Positions 27,286 to 35,033 of a stretch of DNA of 64,000 nt are shown here, piece after piece. The translations under genes were made by a program, and so were the position numbers. Positions within the stretch are counted from its first letter, which is position 1; every line of letters begins with the position of its first letter. Origin of the DNA: Zeimonas sp003577305 (GTDB taxonomy: Bacteria; Pseudomonadota; Gammaproteobacteria; Burkholderiales; Burkholderiaceae_E); NCBI GenBank assembly GCA_030263385.1, contig SZOX01000010.1, forward strand, positions 1-64,000, given 5' to 3'. The notes below the pieces were generated by a model, which worked only from the letters and a program-made list of their open reading frames with translations, searched no databases and was not told where the DNA came from.

Positions 27286-28245
27286 CGCGGGTCGCGCGAG
27301 GATGCTGGAGTAGAGGTCGGCGTCGATGTTGGCGCCGGTGAGCATCGCGGCGACCTTGCGGCCGGCAAGGTGCGGCTTCTCCCTGCGCACGGCGGCGAAC
27401 GCGGCAGCGCCGGCGCCTTCGGCGCAGTTGTGCGTGCAGCGGAAGAGAATGCGGATCGACTCGGCGACTTCGTCGTCGCTCACCTCGACGATGCGCCCGA
27501 CCGAGCGGCAGACGATGTCGAGCGCTTGCGGGTCGGGCGTGCGGCACGCGAGCCCGTCGGCCAGCACGGTGCTCACCGGCGATTCGATCGGGCGGCGCGC
27601 GGCGAACGAGGCGGCGTAGGCGCGCGCGTGCGCGCAGACCACGCCCACCACTTCGGTCGACAGGCCGAGCGCGTCGCGGGCCGCCACCGCGCCGCAGATG
27701 CCCGAGCCGAGTCCGATCGGCACGTAGAGCGTATCGATGCCGGGCACCGCGCGAAGCAGCTCGAGCGCGGCGGTGGCCACACCTGCAACTAGGGTGCGGT
27801 CGAACGACGGCACGAAGTGCAGGCCGTCGCGCGCGGCGAGTTGCCCGGCGAATTCGCGCGCCTCCTGGAAGTCGGCGCCGTGCTCGACGATGGTGGCGCC
27901 GAGCGCGCGCATCGCGGCGTTCTTCTCCACGCTGTTGCCGCGCGGCACGACGACCGTGGCGGGAATGCCGTAGCGGCTCGCGCAGAGCGCGACCGACTGG
28001 CCGTGGTTACCGCGGGTGGCGGTGACCACGCCGCGAACGGTCTTGTCCGATGCGAGGCGGGAGAAATGGACGAGCCCGCCGCGCACCTTGAACGCGCCCA
28101 CCGGCGTGTGGTTTTCGTGCTTGAGCCACACCTCGGTGCCGGCTTCGCGGCACAGCATCGGCCAGCGGTACTGCGGCGTCGGCGGCAGCGTCTCGTAGAC
28201 GATGCGGGCCGCCGACCCGATCTCGTCGATGCCCGGAAGATCCAT
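27250..28245 (-). CDS. threonine/serine dehydratase-like PLP enzyme
   Basis: A 331-residue fold-type II PLP enzyme. The PLP lysine is Lys53 in GAFKVRGG, with TATRGNHGQSVA as the phosphate loop and GLGSGICGAVAARDAL as the second glycine-rich loop. It lacks the C-terminal ACT-like regulatory domain of biosynthetic IlvA, so it fits catabolic or broad-range dehydratases. The ATG at 28245 begins MDLPGIDEI. The last 11 residues (SRLADYATDAL) are identical to the PhoH tail because they are encoded by the inverted repeat; the enzyme's own end appears to have been replaced after about ANIDADLYSSILARPA. Confidence 0.88.
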   Translation of the reverse strand: MDLPGIDEIGSAARIVYETLPPTPQYRWPMLCREAGTEVWLKHENHTPVGAFKVRGGLVHFSRLASDKTVRGVVTATRGNHGQSVALCASRYGIPATVVVPRGNSVEKNAAMRALGATIVEHGADFQEAREFAGQLAARDGLHFVPSFDRTLVAGVATAALELLRAVPGIDTLYVPIGLGSGICGAVAARDALGLSTEVVGVVCAHARAYAASFAARRPIESPVSTVLADGLACRTPDPQALDIVCRSVGRIVEVSDDEVAESIRILFRCTHNCAEGAGAAAFAAVRREKPHLAGRKVAAMLTGANIDADLYSSILARPASRLADYATDAL

Positions 28246-28295
28246 GCGTCGGCCTCGCGCGCCGGCGGCCTGGCATGCGCGACGCGCGCAGCGAC

Positions 28296-30140
28296 TCAGG
28301 CCCCGGTAGTGAAGTTCTCGAACCGGGTGTACTGCCCGACGAAGGTCAGGCGCACGGTGCCGATCGGCCCGTTGCGCTGCTTGCCGACGATGACCTCGGC
28401 GACACCCTTGTCTGCCGAGTCGGGGTTGTAGACCTCGTCGCGATAGATGAAGACGATCACGTCCGCATCCTGCTCGATCGCGCCCGAGTTGTGACTCACG
28501 ATGCCGTCGGCCAGCCACGACGCAGGGCCCGGCACGGTGAGGTCGAACACTTCCTCGTCGCCATCGGGTTCGATGGCGACGACACGGTCCCAGAAGAGAT
28601 CGGACTGCGCCCAGGTTCGCAACGTTTCGTCATCGAGCAGACCCTTGCTATCGGCGAGCGCGCTGCGCGCCATCGCGACGCGATCTTCGGTGCCGATTCG
28701 CGACAGGCGCTGCCATCCCTTGTCAGTGAAGACCCGGTGTTCCGAGGTGGCCCGCAGCACCCTTCCGCTGGCGAGCGACAGGCGCACGATCGCGCGCCTG
28801 CCGACCGGCCAGACGCGATCGCTGCGGGCCGCGACGATCTTCTGGCTGGCGTCCATCGCGAGGACTTCGGGCTCGGTGCCGACCAGGCTCGCGATCGGGA
28901 TTCGCCGGCCGTCGCCGAGCGTGACCAGCGTGTCGCCGGTGACGCACTCGCGAAGATCGGACATCACCGGCCGCTTGTTCGGCCGCTGCTCGAGCGAGCG
29001 GTTGAGCTGCGACAGCGCGATCACCGGGCAGTCGAGTTCCTTGGCGAGCGCCTTGAGCGCGCGCGAGATTTCGGAGATTTCGGTGGCGCGGTTCTCGCCG
29101 GTGCTGGTGGCCGACATCAGCTGCAGGTAGTCGACGACGATCAGGCCGAGCTTGCCGCACTGCCTGGACAGGCGCCGCGCACGCGCGCGCAGTTCGAGCG
29201 CGTTGAGCGCCGGCGTCTCGTCGATGAACAACTGGGCGTCCTGCATCTTCTGGATCGCGCTGGTGAGGCGCGGCCAGTCGTCGTCGAGCAGCCGTCCGGT
29301 GCGCAGCCGCTGCTGGTCGAGGCGGCCGACCGAGCACACCATCCGCATCGCGAGCTGCGTCGCGCCCATCTCCATCGAGAACACCGCCACCGGCAGGCCC
29401 TGGTCGACCGCGACGTGCTCGGCGATGTTCAATGCAAGCGACGTCTTCCCCATCGCGGGCCTTCCGGCCACGATCACGAGGTCGCCCGGCTGCAGCCCCG
29501 AGGTCATGCGATCGAGGTCGACGTAGCCGGTGGGCACGCCGGTGACGTCGTTCGGATTGTTCAGGTTGTAGAGCTCGTCGATGCGCTGGACCACCTTGCC
29601 GAGCAGATCGGGCAGCGGCTGGAAGCCGGCCTGGCCGCGCGCGCCGTCTTCGGAGATCTGGAACACCTTCGACTCGGCCTCGTCGAGCAGCTGCCGCGTG
29701 TCCTTGCCTTGCGGATTGAGCGCCGAGGTGGAGATCTCGTCGGACGTGGAGATGAGCTTGCGCAGGATGGAACGGTCGCGCACGATCTCGCCGTAGCGGC
29801 GGATGTTGGCGGCCGACGGCGTCTCCTGCGCGAGCGAGTTCAGGTAGGCGAGCCCGCCCGCCTCCTCGGCCTTGCCGGCGGTCTGCAGCGCCTCGTAGAC
29901 GGTGACCACGTCGGCCGGCTGTGCGCGCTCGATCAGCCGGCTGATCTGGCGCCAGATCAGCCGATGATCGTGCCGGTAGAAGTCTTCCTCGCGCACCACG
30001 TCGGCCACGCGGTCGAAGGCGGTGTTGTCGAGCAGAAGCCCGCCGAGCACCGCCTGTTCGGCCTCGATCGAATGCGGCGGCACTCGCAGCGCCGCGATCT
30101 GCGGATCGTGGCCCGGCAAGGAACTGGGAACTGCGGACAT
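28296..30140 (-). CDS. dnaB: replicative DNA helicase DnaB with an in-frame mini-intein
   Basis: A 614-codon gene for the replicative helicase. Exteins give a DnaB of 461 residues: an N-terminal DnaG-binding domain (~20-120), linker, then the RecA-like motor with Walker A AGRPAMGKTSLALN at ~225-238 and LIVVDYLQLM. The conserved SDLRE/SGAIEQDAD segment is split after Glu398 by a 153-residue intein (Cys399-Asn551); Ser552 is the first C-extein residue. Splicing should restore a normal helicase. It lies downstream of the rpsF-rplI operon but beyond its terminator, so it probably has its own promoter. Confidence 0.97.
   Translation of the reverse strand: MSAVPSSLPGHDPQIAALRVPPHSIEAEQAVLGGLLLDNTAFDRVADVVREEDFYRHDHRLIWRQISRLIERAQPADVVTVYEALQTAGKAEEAGGLAYLNSLAQETPSAANIRRYGEIVRDRSILRKLISTSDEISTSALNPQGKDTRQLLDEAESKVFQISEDGARGQAGFQPLPDLLGKVVQRIDELYNLNNPNDVTGVPTGYVDLDRMTSGLQPGDLVIVAGRPAMGKTSLALNIAEHVAVDQGLPVAVFSMEMGATQLAMRMVCSVGRLDQQRLRTGRLLDDDWPRLTSAIQKMQDAQLFIDETPALNALELRARARRLSRQCGKLGLIVVDYLQLMSATSTGENRATEISEISRALKALAKELDCPVIALSQLNRSLEQRPNKRPVMSDLRECVTGDTLVTLGDGRRIPIASLVGTEPEVLAMDASQKIVAARSDRVWPVGRRAIVRLSLASGRVLRATSEHRVFTDKGWQRLSRIGTEDRVAMARSALADSKGLLDDETLRTWAQSDLFWDRVVAIEPDGDEEVFDLTVPGPASWLADGIVSHNSGAIEQDADVIVFIYRDEVYNPDSADKGVAEVIVGKQRNGPIGTVRLTFVGQYTRFENFTTGA
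28488..28946 (-). other. DnaB mini-intein (no homing endonuclease)
   Basis: The 459-base, 153-residue insert has all splicing blocks. Block A is CVTGDTLVTLGDGRRI with the nucleophile Cys1. Block B is RATSEHRVF with Thr67 and His70 (intein numbering). Block F is VFDLTVPGPASW and block G is LADGIVSHN, with the penultimate His and terminal Asn; the next residue is Ser. No LAGLIDADG or other endonuclease domain fits in the ~50 residues between blocks B and F. It should self-splice but not home. Confidence 0.95.
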
Positions 30141-30223
30141 CGATGCTCGGATACTGCTGGGGGGCGGGGAATCAGCCCGACATCTTAGAGGAGAATGCGG
30201 CGCAGCATGGTTGCCGCGGCGGG

Positions 30224-30253
30224 AAAAAAGACGGGGCGCTGCCGCGCCCCGTC
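30224..30253 (-). terminator. Rho-independent terminator of the rpsF-rplI operon
   Basis: In the mRNA sense a perfect 10-bp stem GACGGGGCGC/GCGCCCCGTC with a GGCA loop is followed by six T residues. It begins about 25 bases after the rplI stop codon. It is the strongest intrinsic terminator in the window. Confidence 0.93.
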
Positions 30254-30277
30254 CCGGACGGCATCGAGCGGACCGGC

Positions 30278-30730
30278 TCAGGCGGTCTCGGCCACCACCG
30301 ACACGGTGACCTGCACCACCACGTCGCTGTGCAGCGCGACGTCGACGGTGGCGTCGCCGATCGTCTTCAACGGGCCGGAAGGCATGCGGACCATGCCCTT
30401 CTCCACCTCGAAGCCGAGCTTCTTCAGGTTCTGGGCGACGTCGAAGTTGGTGACCGAGCCGAACAGGCGGCCATCGACGCCCGCCTTCTCGGCGATGCGC
30501 ACGACGGTGCCGTCGAGCTTCTCGCCGAGCGCCTGCGCGGCCGTCAGGCGATCGGCCTGCGCCTTCTCGAGTTCGGCGCGGCGCGCCTCGAATTCCCTGA
30601 TCGCCGCCTCGGTGGCGCGGCGCGCCTTGCCCTGCGGAATCAGGAAGTTGCGCGCGAAACCATCGCGCACCTTCACGACGTCGCCGAGCTGGCCCAGGTT
30701 GGCGAGCTTTTCGAGCAGGATGATTTGCAT
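30278..30730 (-). CDS. rplI: 50S ribosomal protein bL9
   Basis: A 150-residue bL9. The N-terminal domain MQIILLEKLANLGQLGDVV and VRDGFARNFLIPQGKA is diagnostic. A long helix (residues ~42-75) connects to the C-terminal domain, which starts around 80 with KLDGTVVRIAEKAG. It binds 23S rRNA and projects from the ribosome. It follows rpsR by 16 bases and is the last gene before the terminator. Confidence 0.98.
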   Translation of the reverse strand: MQIILLEKLANLGQLGDVVKVRDGFARNFLIPQGKARRATEAAIREFEARRAELEKAQADRLTAAQALGEKLDGTVVRIAEKAGVDGRLFGSVTNFDVAQNLKKLGFEVEKGMVRMPSGPLKTIGDATVDVALHSDVVVQVTVSVVAETA

Positions 30731-30746
30731 CTGGCGGGTCTCCGGC

Positions 30747-31022
30747 TCAGTGGTTGTCGGTGTACGGCAGCAGCGCGAGGAAGCGCGCGCGCTTGATCGC
30801 GTCCTGCAGCTGGCGCTGGTAGCGCGACTTGGTGCCGGTCAGGCGCGCCGGAATGATCTTGCCGGTGTCGGTGATGAAGTCCTTGAGCAGGTCGATGTCC
30901 TTGTAGTCGATCCACTCGATCTTCTCGGCGGTGAAGCGGCAGAACTTCTTGCGCTTGAACAGCGCGCTCTGCGAAGCACGGCGGGGTTTCCTGTCTTTGG
31001 AACCGCGGCGGAAAGTGGCCAT
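30747..31022 (-). CDS. rpsR: 30S ribosomal protein bS18
   Basis: A 91-residue bS18 with CRFTAEKIEWIDYKDIDLLKDF and the conserved LTGTKSRYQRQLQDAIKRARFLALLPYTD. It pairs with bS6 on the platform of the small subunit. The N-terminus is basic. It lies between priB and rplI, the order usual for betaproteobacteria. Confidence 0.98.
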   Translation of the reverse strand: MATFRRGSKDRKPRRASQSALFKRKKFCRFTAEKIEWIDYKDIDLLKDFITDTGKIIPARLTGTKSRYQRQLQDAIKRARFLALLPYTDNH

Positions 31023-31045
31023 GGTGTTCTCTCTTTCGTGTCAGT

Positions 31046-31375
31046 TCAGTTCGTTGATCGGCCCGACGAGGCGAAGTCGGTGACGTGCAGCACGAGCGAC
31101 TTCGACTGGCGGCGGCGCGGCGCGAGAAAGCCGGTGACGAGCAGCTGCTCGCCCAGCGCGAGCCGGTCGGCGCGCGCCGCGATCGCTCCGGCGAAGCGCA
31201 CCGGCAGCTCGAACTCGAGCTGCCTCGCGTGCCCCGCCTCGATCGCCTCGGAGCCGTGGCTCAGCCGCGCATTCAGCATCGCGATGCCCGCCGGCGTGTA
31301 CCGCAGCGCCTCGCGCTCGACGAGCACGCCGGTGAGCTCGACGCGGTTGGCAGCAGCAACGGCTTCGGTTCGCAC
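31046..31375 (-). CDS. priB: primosomal replication protein PriB
   Basis: A 109-residue single-domain OB-fold protein: NRVELTGVLVEREALRYTPAGIAML and the later HVTDFASSGR. PriB binds single-stranded DNA and bridges PriA and DnaT at restart sites; its presence between rpsF and rpsR is characteristic of beta- and gammaproteobacteria. The start is taken as GTG at 31375, which gives about ten residues more than short PriB proteins; a ribosome site is not obvious, and translation may be coupled to rpsF, whose stop is 34 bases upstream. Confidence 0.93.
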   Translation of the reverse strand: MRTEAVAAANRVELTGVLVEREALRYTPAGIAMLNARLSHGSEAIEAGHARQLEFELPVRFAGAIAARADRLALGEQLLVTGFLAPRRRQSKSLVLHVTDFASSGRSTN

Positions 31376-31409
31376 TGCGAAGGCTGCAATGGGCGCCGCC
31401 CGCGCGCGC

Positions 31410-31775
31410 TCAGGCCTGGGGTGCCTCGGAAGCGGCCTTGCGGGCCTCTTCCTTCTGGATCTGCTTCCACATCGGCGACGGGCCCGTCTCGGCCTTCTTC
31501 ATCGCGACGATGAGATGGCGCAGCACCGCGTCGTTGAAGCGGAACGCGTGCTCGAGCTCGTCGAGCGTGGGCTGGCCGCATTCGACGTTGGCCAGCACGT
31601 AGTGCGCCTTGGCCATTTTCTGGATCGGGTAGGCGAGCTGGCGACGACCCCAGTCTTCGATCCGGTGGATCTTTCCCTGCTGGGATTCGATCATCGTCTT
31701 GTACCGGTCGATCATCGCGGGCACCTGCTCGCTCTGGTCGGGGTGGACGATCAGCACGATTTCGTAGTGACGCAT
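31410..31775 (-). CDS. rpsF: 30S ribosomal protein bS6
   Basis: A 121-residue bS6: MRHYEIVLIVHPDQSEQVPAMIDRY at the start, then GRRQLAYPIQKMAKAHYVLANVEC. The acidic/Ala-rich tail is a usual addition. AGGAG stands 6 bases before the ATG. It is the first gene of the operon, behind an unusually long leader of about 185 bases from the predicted start of transcription. Confidence 0.98.
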   Translation of the reverse strand: MRHYEIVLIVHPDQSEQVPAMIDRYKTMIESQQGKIHRIEDWGRRQLAYPIQKMAKAHYVLANVECGQPTLDELEHAFRFNDAVLRHLIVAMKKAETGPSPMWKQIQKEEARKAASEAPQA

Positions 31776-31961
31776 CGGTTCTCCTGGTTCGGACGGCACG
31801 GCGACGACGTCGATGACAGGCCGAAGCTCCCTGCGAAAACCGCAGGACCGCCGCACCCTTCACGGGCACGGCCTGCCGTTTCGACGCATGCCCGTCGCGC
31901 GGGCCCACCTTGTGGACGAAGGCCGCCGGCGTGATTGCGTCGATGCGCCGTGCGGCAAGGA
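31776..31961 (-). promoter_or_regulatory. long leader of the rpsF operon
   Basis: If the promoter below is correct, the mRNA has a leader of about 185 bases. A hairpin CCTGCG-GTTTT-CGCAGG can be drawn near 31830-31850. In several bacterial groups the bS6:bS18 complex binds the rpsF leader to repress the operon; I cannot confirm that motif here by eye. Confidence 0.35.
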
Positions 31962-31968
31962 ACCGAAA

Positions 31969-31997
31969 AGTATAGCGGAGTGCACTGCCCGGCTCAA
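31969..31997 (-). promoter_or_regulatory. sigma-70 promoter of the rpsF operon
   Basis: On the minus strand TTGAGC (31992-31997), a 17-base spacer and TATACT (31969-31974) form a strong promoter match. It overlaps the last bases of the upstream gene on the same strand and would begin transcription near 31962. Confidence 0.75.
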
Positions 31998-32749
31998 GCG
32001 CGCGGCTCTCTCCCGGACGGCTCCTTCCCGGATCGTGCCTGGCCCGGCTCGCTCCAGCCGGCCCGAGCGCCCGCGTAGAGCGCCTCGAGGATCGCGCGCT
32101 CGCGCGTCTCGATGCGCGCGAGGAACCCGGAGGCGCCGCCGATCGCGCGAAACGCCTCGAAGCCGCGCATCAGGAAGTCGTGCATCTGCGACAGCCCCGC
32201 GACGCGCGCCGGGCCGCCCATTGCCTCGAGCAGCCGGCCCAGCATCGGATGGCGCACCAGGCGGTCGAGCGACTGCCCGATCGTGGCGAGCAATTCGATC
32301 TGGCGCTCGCGCTCGCGCCGCGTGCCGGCACGCCGGTACGCGGCGGCGTAGGCGGGCTCGTCGATCGCCAGCGGATCGGGCTCGCGCAACAGCGTGGCCA
32401 TCTCCAGATCGAGCCGTTCGGCCAGCGCGTCCATCTCGATCGCATCGGCGATCGTCGCCAGCGCCGACTCGGGCAGCAGGCGCACCAGCATCGGCACCAG
32501 GCGTGCGAGTTCGGCGTCGCGCTGCGAGAAATCCTTCGCGCCGTACAGGTCTTGCAGGAAGAAGCGCGCGGCCGGCCCGTGGCGCGGCTCGGCAAGCAGG
32601 TCGGCATGCGTGCGCGCGAGCCGGCGTGCCTGCCAGTTCTTCAGTGCGTGCGTCCATGCGCGCGCCTGCGCATCGGAGCCGATCGAGGCGCGCAGACGCG
32701 CCACTTCGCCGGCGGTCTGCTGCAGCCGTTGTCCGTGATCCATCCCCAT
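31994..32749 (-). CDS. FFLEELY-motif-type hypothetical protein
   Basis: A 251-residue, mostly helical protein with ARFFLQDLYGAKDFSQRDAELARLVPML near residues 60-90, a variant of the FFLEELY motif that names a family of conserved proteins in Burkholderiales. It has no signal peptide and no membrane segment. The C-terminal ~20 residues are polar and charged. Two ATG codons (32749 and 32743) are possible starts. Function unknown. Its end overlaps the rpsF promoter, and it is divergent from the Tat-exported subunit gene. Confidence 0.75.
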   Translation of the reverse strand: MGMDHGQRLQQTAGEVARLRASIGSDAQARAWTHALKNWQARRLARTHADLLAEPRHGPAARFFLQDLYGAKDFSQRDAELARLVPMLVRLLPESALATIADAIEMDALAERLDLEMATLLREPDPLAIDEPAYAAAYRRAGTRRERERQIELLATIGQSLDRLVRHPMLGRLLEAMGGPARVAGLSQMHDFLMRGFEAFRAIGGASGFLARIETRERAILEALYAGARAGWSEPGQARSGKEPSGREPRA

Positions 32750-32851
32750 GAAAGCCGAGTCTGCCGCAGCCGGTGTACGGCTCAAAGTCGCCAGCGCACA
32801 CACGCCCCGCTTTAGAGATGGAGCTCTACCCTGCTCGCCTAGAATCGCTCC

Positions 32852-33346
32852 ATGGTTCAACGTCGCACGTTCCTGAAGCTCGGCCTGGCTGGCGGCGCGT
32901 TGCTCGCCGCAGCCGGCACCGCGTCGTGGCTGGCGGTGCGCGATCCGCTCGCCAACCGGCGGGAGGTGCTCGCTGGCGTCGTTCCCGCGATTCTCGACGG
33001 CGCATTGCCCATCGATGCCGCGCAGCGGGCGCTGGCTATCGGCCAGGCGAGCGCGGCGGTGGAGGTGGCGATCGCCGCACTGTCTCCTGCGGCACAGGAC
33101 GAACTCGCGCAGCTCTTCGCGCTGCTGGCGCTCGCGCCCACGCGCCTTGCGCTCGCGGGCCTCGCGAAGCCGTGGCGCGAAGCCGACGTGGCCGAAGTGT
33201 CGGCAGTGCTGCAGCGATGGCGCACGCACCGGCTCGAATTGCTGCAGAGCGCCTATCACGCACTGCACGACCTGGTCGCCGGCAGCTGGTACGCCGAGCC
33301 CGCGCACTGGGCGGCGATCGGCTACGACGGGCCGCCGCGCCTGTGA
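32852..33346 (+). CDS. Tat-exported small subunit of a GMC-type dehydrogenase
   Basis: A 164-residue protein with a twin-arginine signal (QRRTFLKLGLAGGALLAAAGTASWL). The remainder is helical (a stretch of Ala/Leu around residues 45-115), resembling the small gamma-like subunits (gluconate 2-dehydrogenase subunit 3 type) that accompany GMC flavoenzymes. It probably reaches the periplasm folded, perhaps carrying its partner along. The GMC gene follows 49 bases later. Confidence 0.75.
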   Translation: MVQRRTFLKLGLAGGALLAAAGTASWLAVRDPLANRREVLAGVVPAILDGALPIDAAQRALAIGQASAAVEVAIAALSPAAQDELAQLFALLALAPTRLALAGLAKPWREADVAEVSAVLQRWRTHRLELLQSAYHALHDLVAGSWYAEPAHWAAIGYDGPPRL

Positions 33347-33395
33347 GGCGCAGGCGCCCGCGGTCCGGCAAGGTTTCCGACGGAGCACGCATCCG

Positions 33396-35033
33396 ATGAG
33401 CAGTTTCCCCGACCCGGTGGCCGAAGGCCTGGCACGCGGCTGGAAAGTGATCGACGCCACGGCCGCAACGCTACCCGAGCAGTTCGACTGCGACGTGGCG
33501 ATCATCGGCACCGGTGCCGGCGGCGGCGTGAGCGCCGAGATCCTGGCGCACGCCGGCCTGCGCGTGCTGATGATCGAGGAAGGCCCGCTGAAGAGTTCGC
33601 GCGACTTCCGCATGCGCGAGGCCGACGCGTATCCGCAGCTGTACCAGGAGTCGGCGGCACGCAAGACCAGGGACAAGGCGATCAACATCATGCAGGGTCG
33701 CTGCGTCGGCGGCTCCACGACAGTCAACTGGACTTCGAGCTTCCGCACGCCTGCGGGCACGCTCGCCTGGTGGCGCGAGCACTACGGGCTCGCGGATTTC
33801 ACCCCGGAGGCGCTGAACCCGTGGTTCGAGCGCGCCGAACGGCGCCTGTCGATCGGCCCCTGGCTCGCACCGCCGAACGAGAACAACGAACTGCTGCGCC
33901 GCGGCGCCGGCCGGCTGGGCATTCCGGCGCCGGCGATCCAGCGCAACGTGCGCGGCTGCCTCGACCTCGGCTACTGCGGCGTCGGTTGCCCGACCAACGC
34001 CAAGCAGTCGATGCTGGTCACCACGGTACCCGCGGCGCTCGACGCCGGTGCCACGCTGTTCACGCGCGCGCGCGCCGCACGGCTCGAGGTCTCCGGCGGT
34101 CGCGTCGAGGCGCTGGAAGTCCGGTGGCTCGACGCCGAAGGGCTGCGTCCGGACGGGCGGCGCACCCGCGTTCGCGCGGCGCACTTCGTGCTCGCCGGCG
34201 GTGCGATCAACAGCCCCGCCCTGCTGCTGCGATCGCAGGCACCCGACCCGCATCGGCTCGTTGGCGCGCGCACTTTCCTGCACCCGGTCGTGGTCTCGGC
34301 CGCGACCTTCGATCACCGCGTCGACGGTTTTTCCGGTGCTCCGCAGACGGTCTACACCGACCACTTCCTCGACGGCGGACCGATCGACGGGCCGATCGGC
34401 TACAAGCTGGAGGCGCCGCCGATCCACCCGGTGCTGTTCGCGACCACGCTGCAGGGCTTCGGCAAGGCGCACGCGCAGCAGATGGCCGACTTCAACCGCA
34501 CGCACGCGCTGATCGCCCTGATGCGCGACGGCTTTCACCCTCAGGCCGCTGGAGGCCGGGTCGAATTGCGCGGCGACGGCTCCCCGGTGCTCGACTACCC
34601 GCTCACCGGGTACATTTTCGAAGGCGCGCGCCGCGCGCTGCTGTCGATGGCACAGATCCAGTTCGAGGCCGGCGCACAGGTCGTCTATCCGGTGCACGAA
34701 CTGGCCTCGGGCTATCGCAGCTGGCCCGAAGCGCGTGCGGCGATCGGCGCACTGCCGATGAAGCCGCTGCTGTTGCGCGTGGTCTCGGCCCACGTGATGG
34801 GGGGCTGCCCGATCGCCGCCGACGAGCAGCGCGGCGTCGCCCGGCCCGACGGCGTGCACTGGCAACTGGCCAACCTCTCGGTGCACGACGGCTCGATCTT
34901 CCCGACCTCGATCGGGGCCAATCCGCAGCTGTCGATCTACGGCATCACCGCGCGGCTGGCGAGCGGGCTCGCCACGCGGCTCACCGGCCGCGCGGCGCCC
35001 GCGTTCGGCGAAGCCGCGAACGGCGGCGCATGA
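33396..35033 (+). CDS. GMC-family FAD oxidoreductase
   Basis: A 545-residue flavoenzyme. The FAD-binding motif is IIGTGAGGGVSAEIL at residues ~35-50, with GRCVGGSTTVNWTSSFR (GMC signature-like), GGAINSPALLLRSQ and the C-terminal NPQLSIYGITARLASGLA. A Cys-containing segment GCLDLGYCGVGCP around 188-200 is typical of the cholesterol-oxidase or large alcohol dehydrogenase-like subgroup. SAHVMGGCP holds a likely catalytic His. It would oxidise an alcohol or sterol-like substrate. It lacks its own signal peptide, so export could be by hitchhiking on the upstream Tat subunit. The stop overlaps the lipase gene as ATGA. Confidence 0.88.
   Translation: MSSFPDPVAEGLARGWKVIDATAATLPEQFDCDVAIIGTGAGGGVSAEILAHAGLRVLMIEEGPLKSSRDFRMREADAYPQLYQESAARKTRDKAINIMQGRCVGGSTTVNWTSSFRTPAGTLAWWREHYGLADFTPEALNPWFERAERRLSIGPWLAPPNENNELLRRGAGRLGIPAPAIQRNVRGCLDLGYCGVGCPTNAKQSMLVTTVPAALDAGATLFTRARAARLEVSGGRVEALEVRWLDAEGLRPDGRRTRVRAAHFVLAGGAINSPALLLRSQAPDPHRLVGARTFLHPVVVSAATFDHRVDGFSGAPQTVYTDHFLDGGPIDGPIGYKLEAPPIHPVLFATTLQGFGKAHAQQMADFNRTHALIALMRDGFHPQAAGGRVELRGDGSPVLDYPLTGYIFEGARRALLSMAQIQFEAGAQVVYPVHELASGYRSWPEARAAIGALPMKPLLLRVVSAHVMGGCPIAADEQRGVARPDGVHWQLANLSVHDGSIFPTSIGANPQLSIYGITARLASGLATRLTGRAAPAFGEAANGGA

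Noticed and set aside
28296..28943. Whether the DnaB insert could be a frameshift or assembly error
   Set aside because: The insert keeps the frame on both sides and contains every intein splicing motif in order, so an error is very unlikely.
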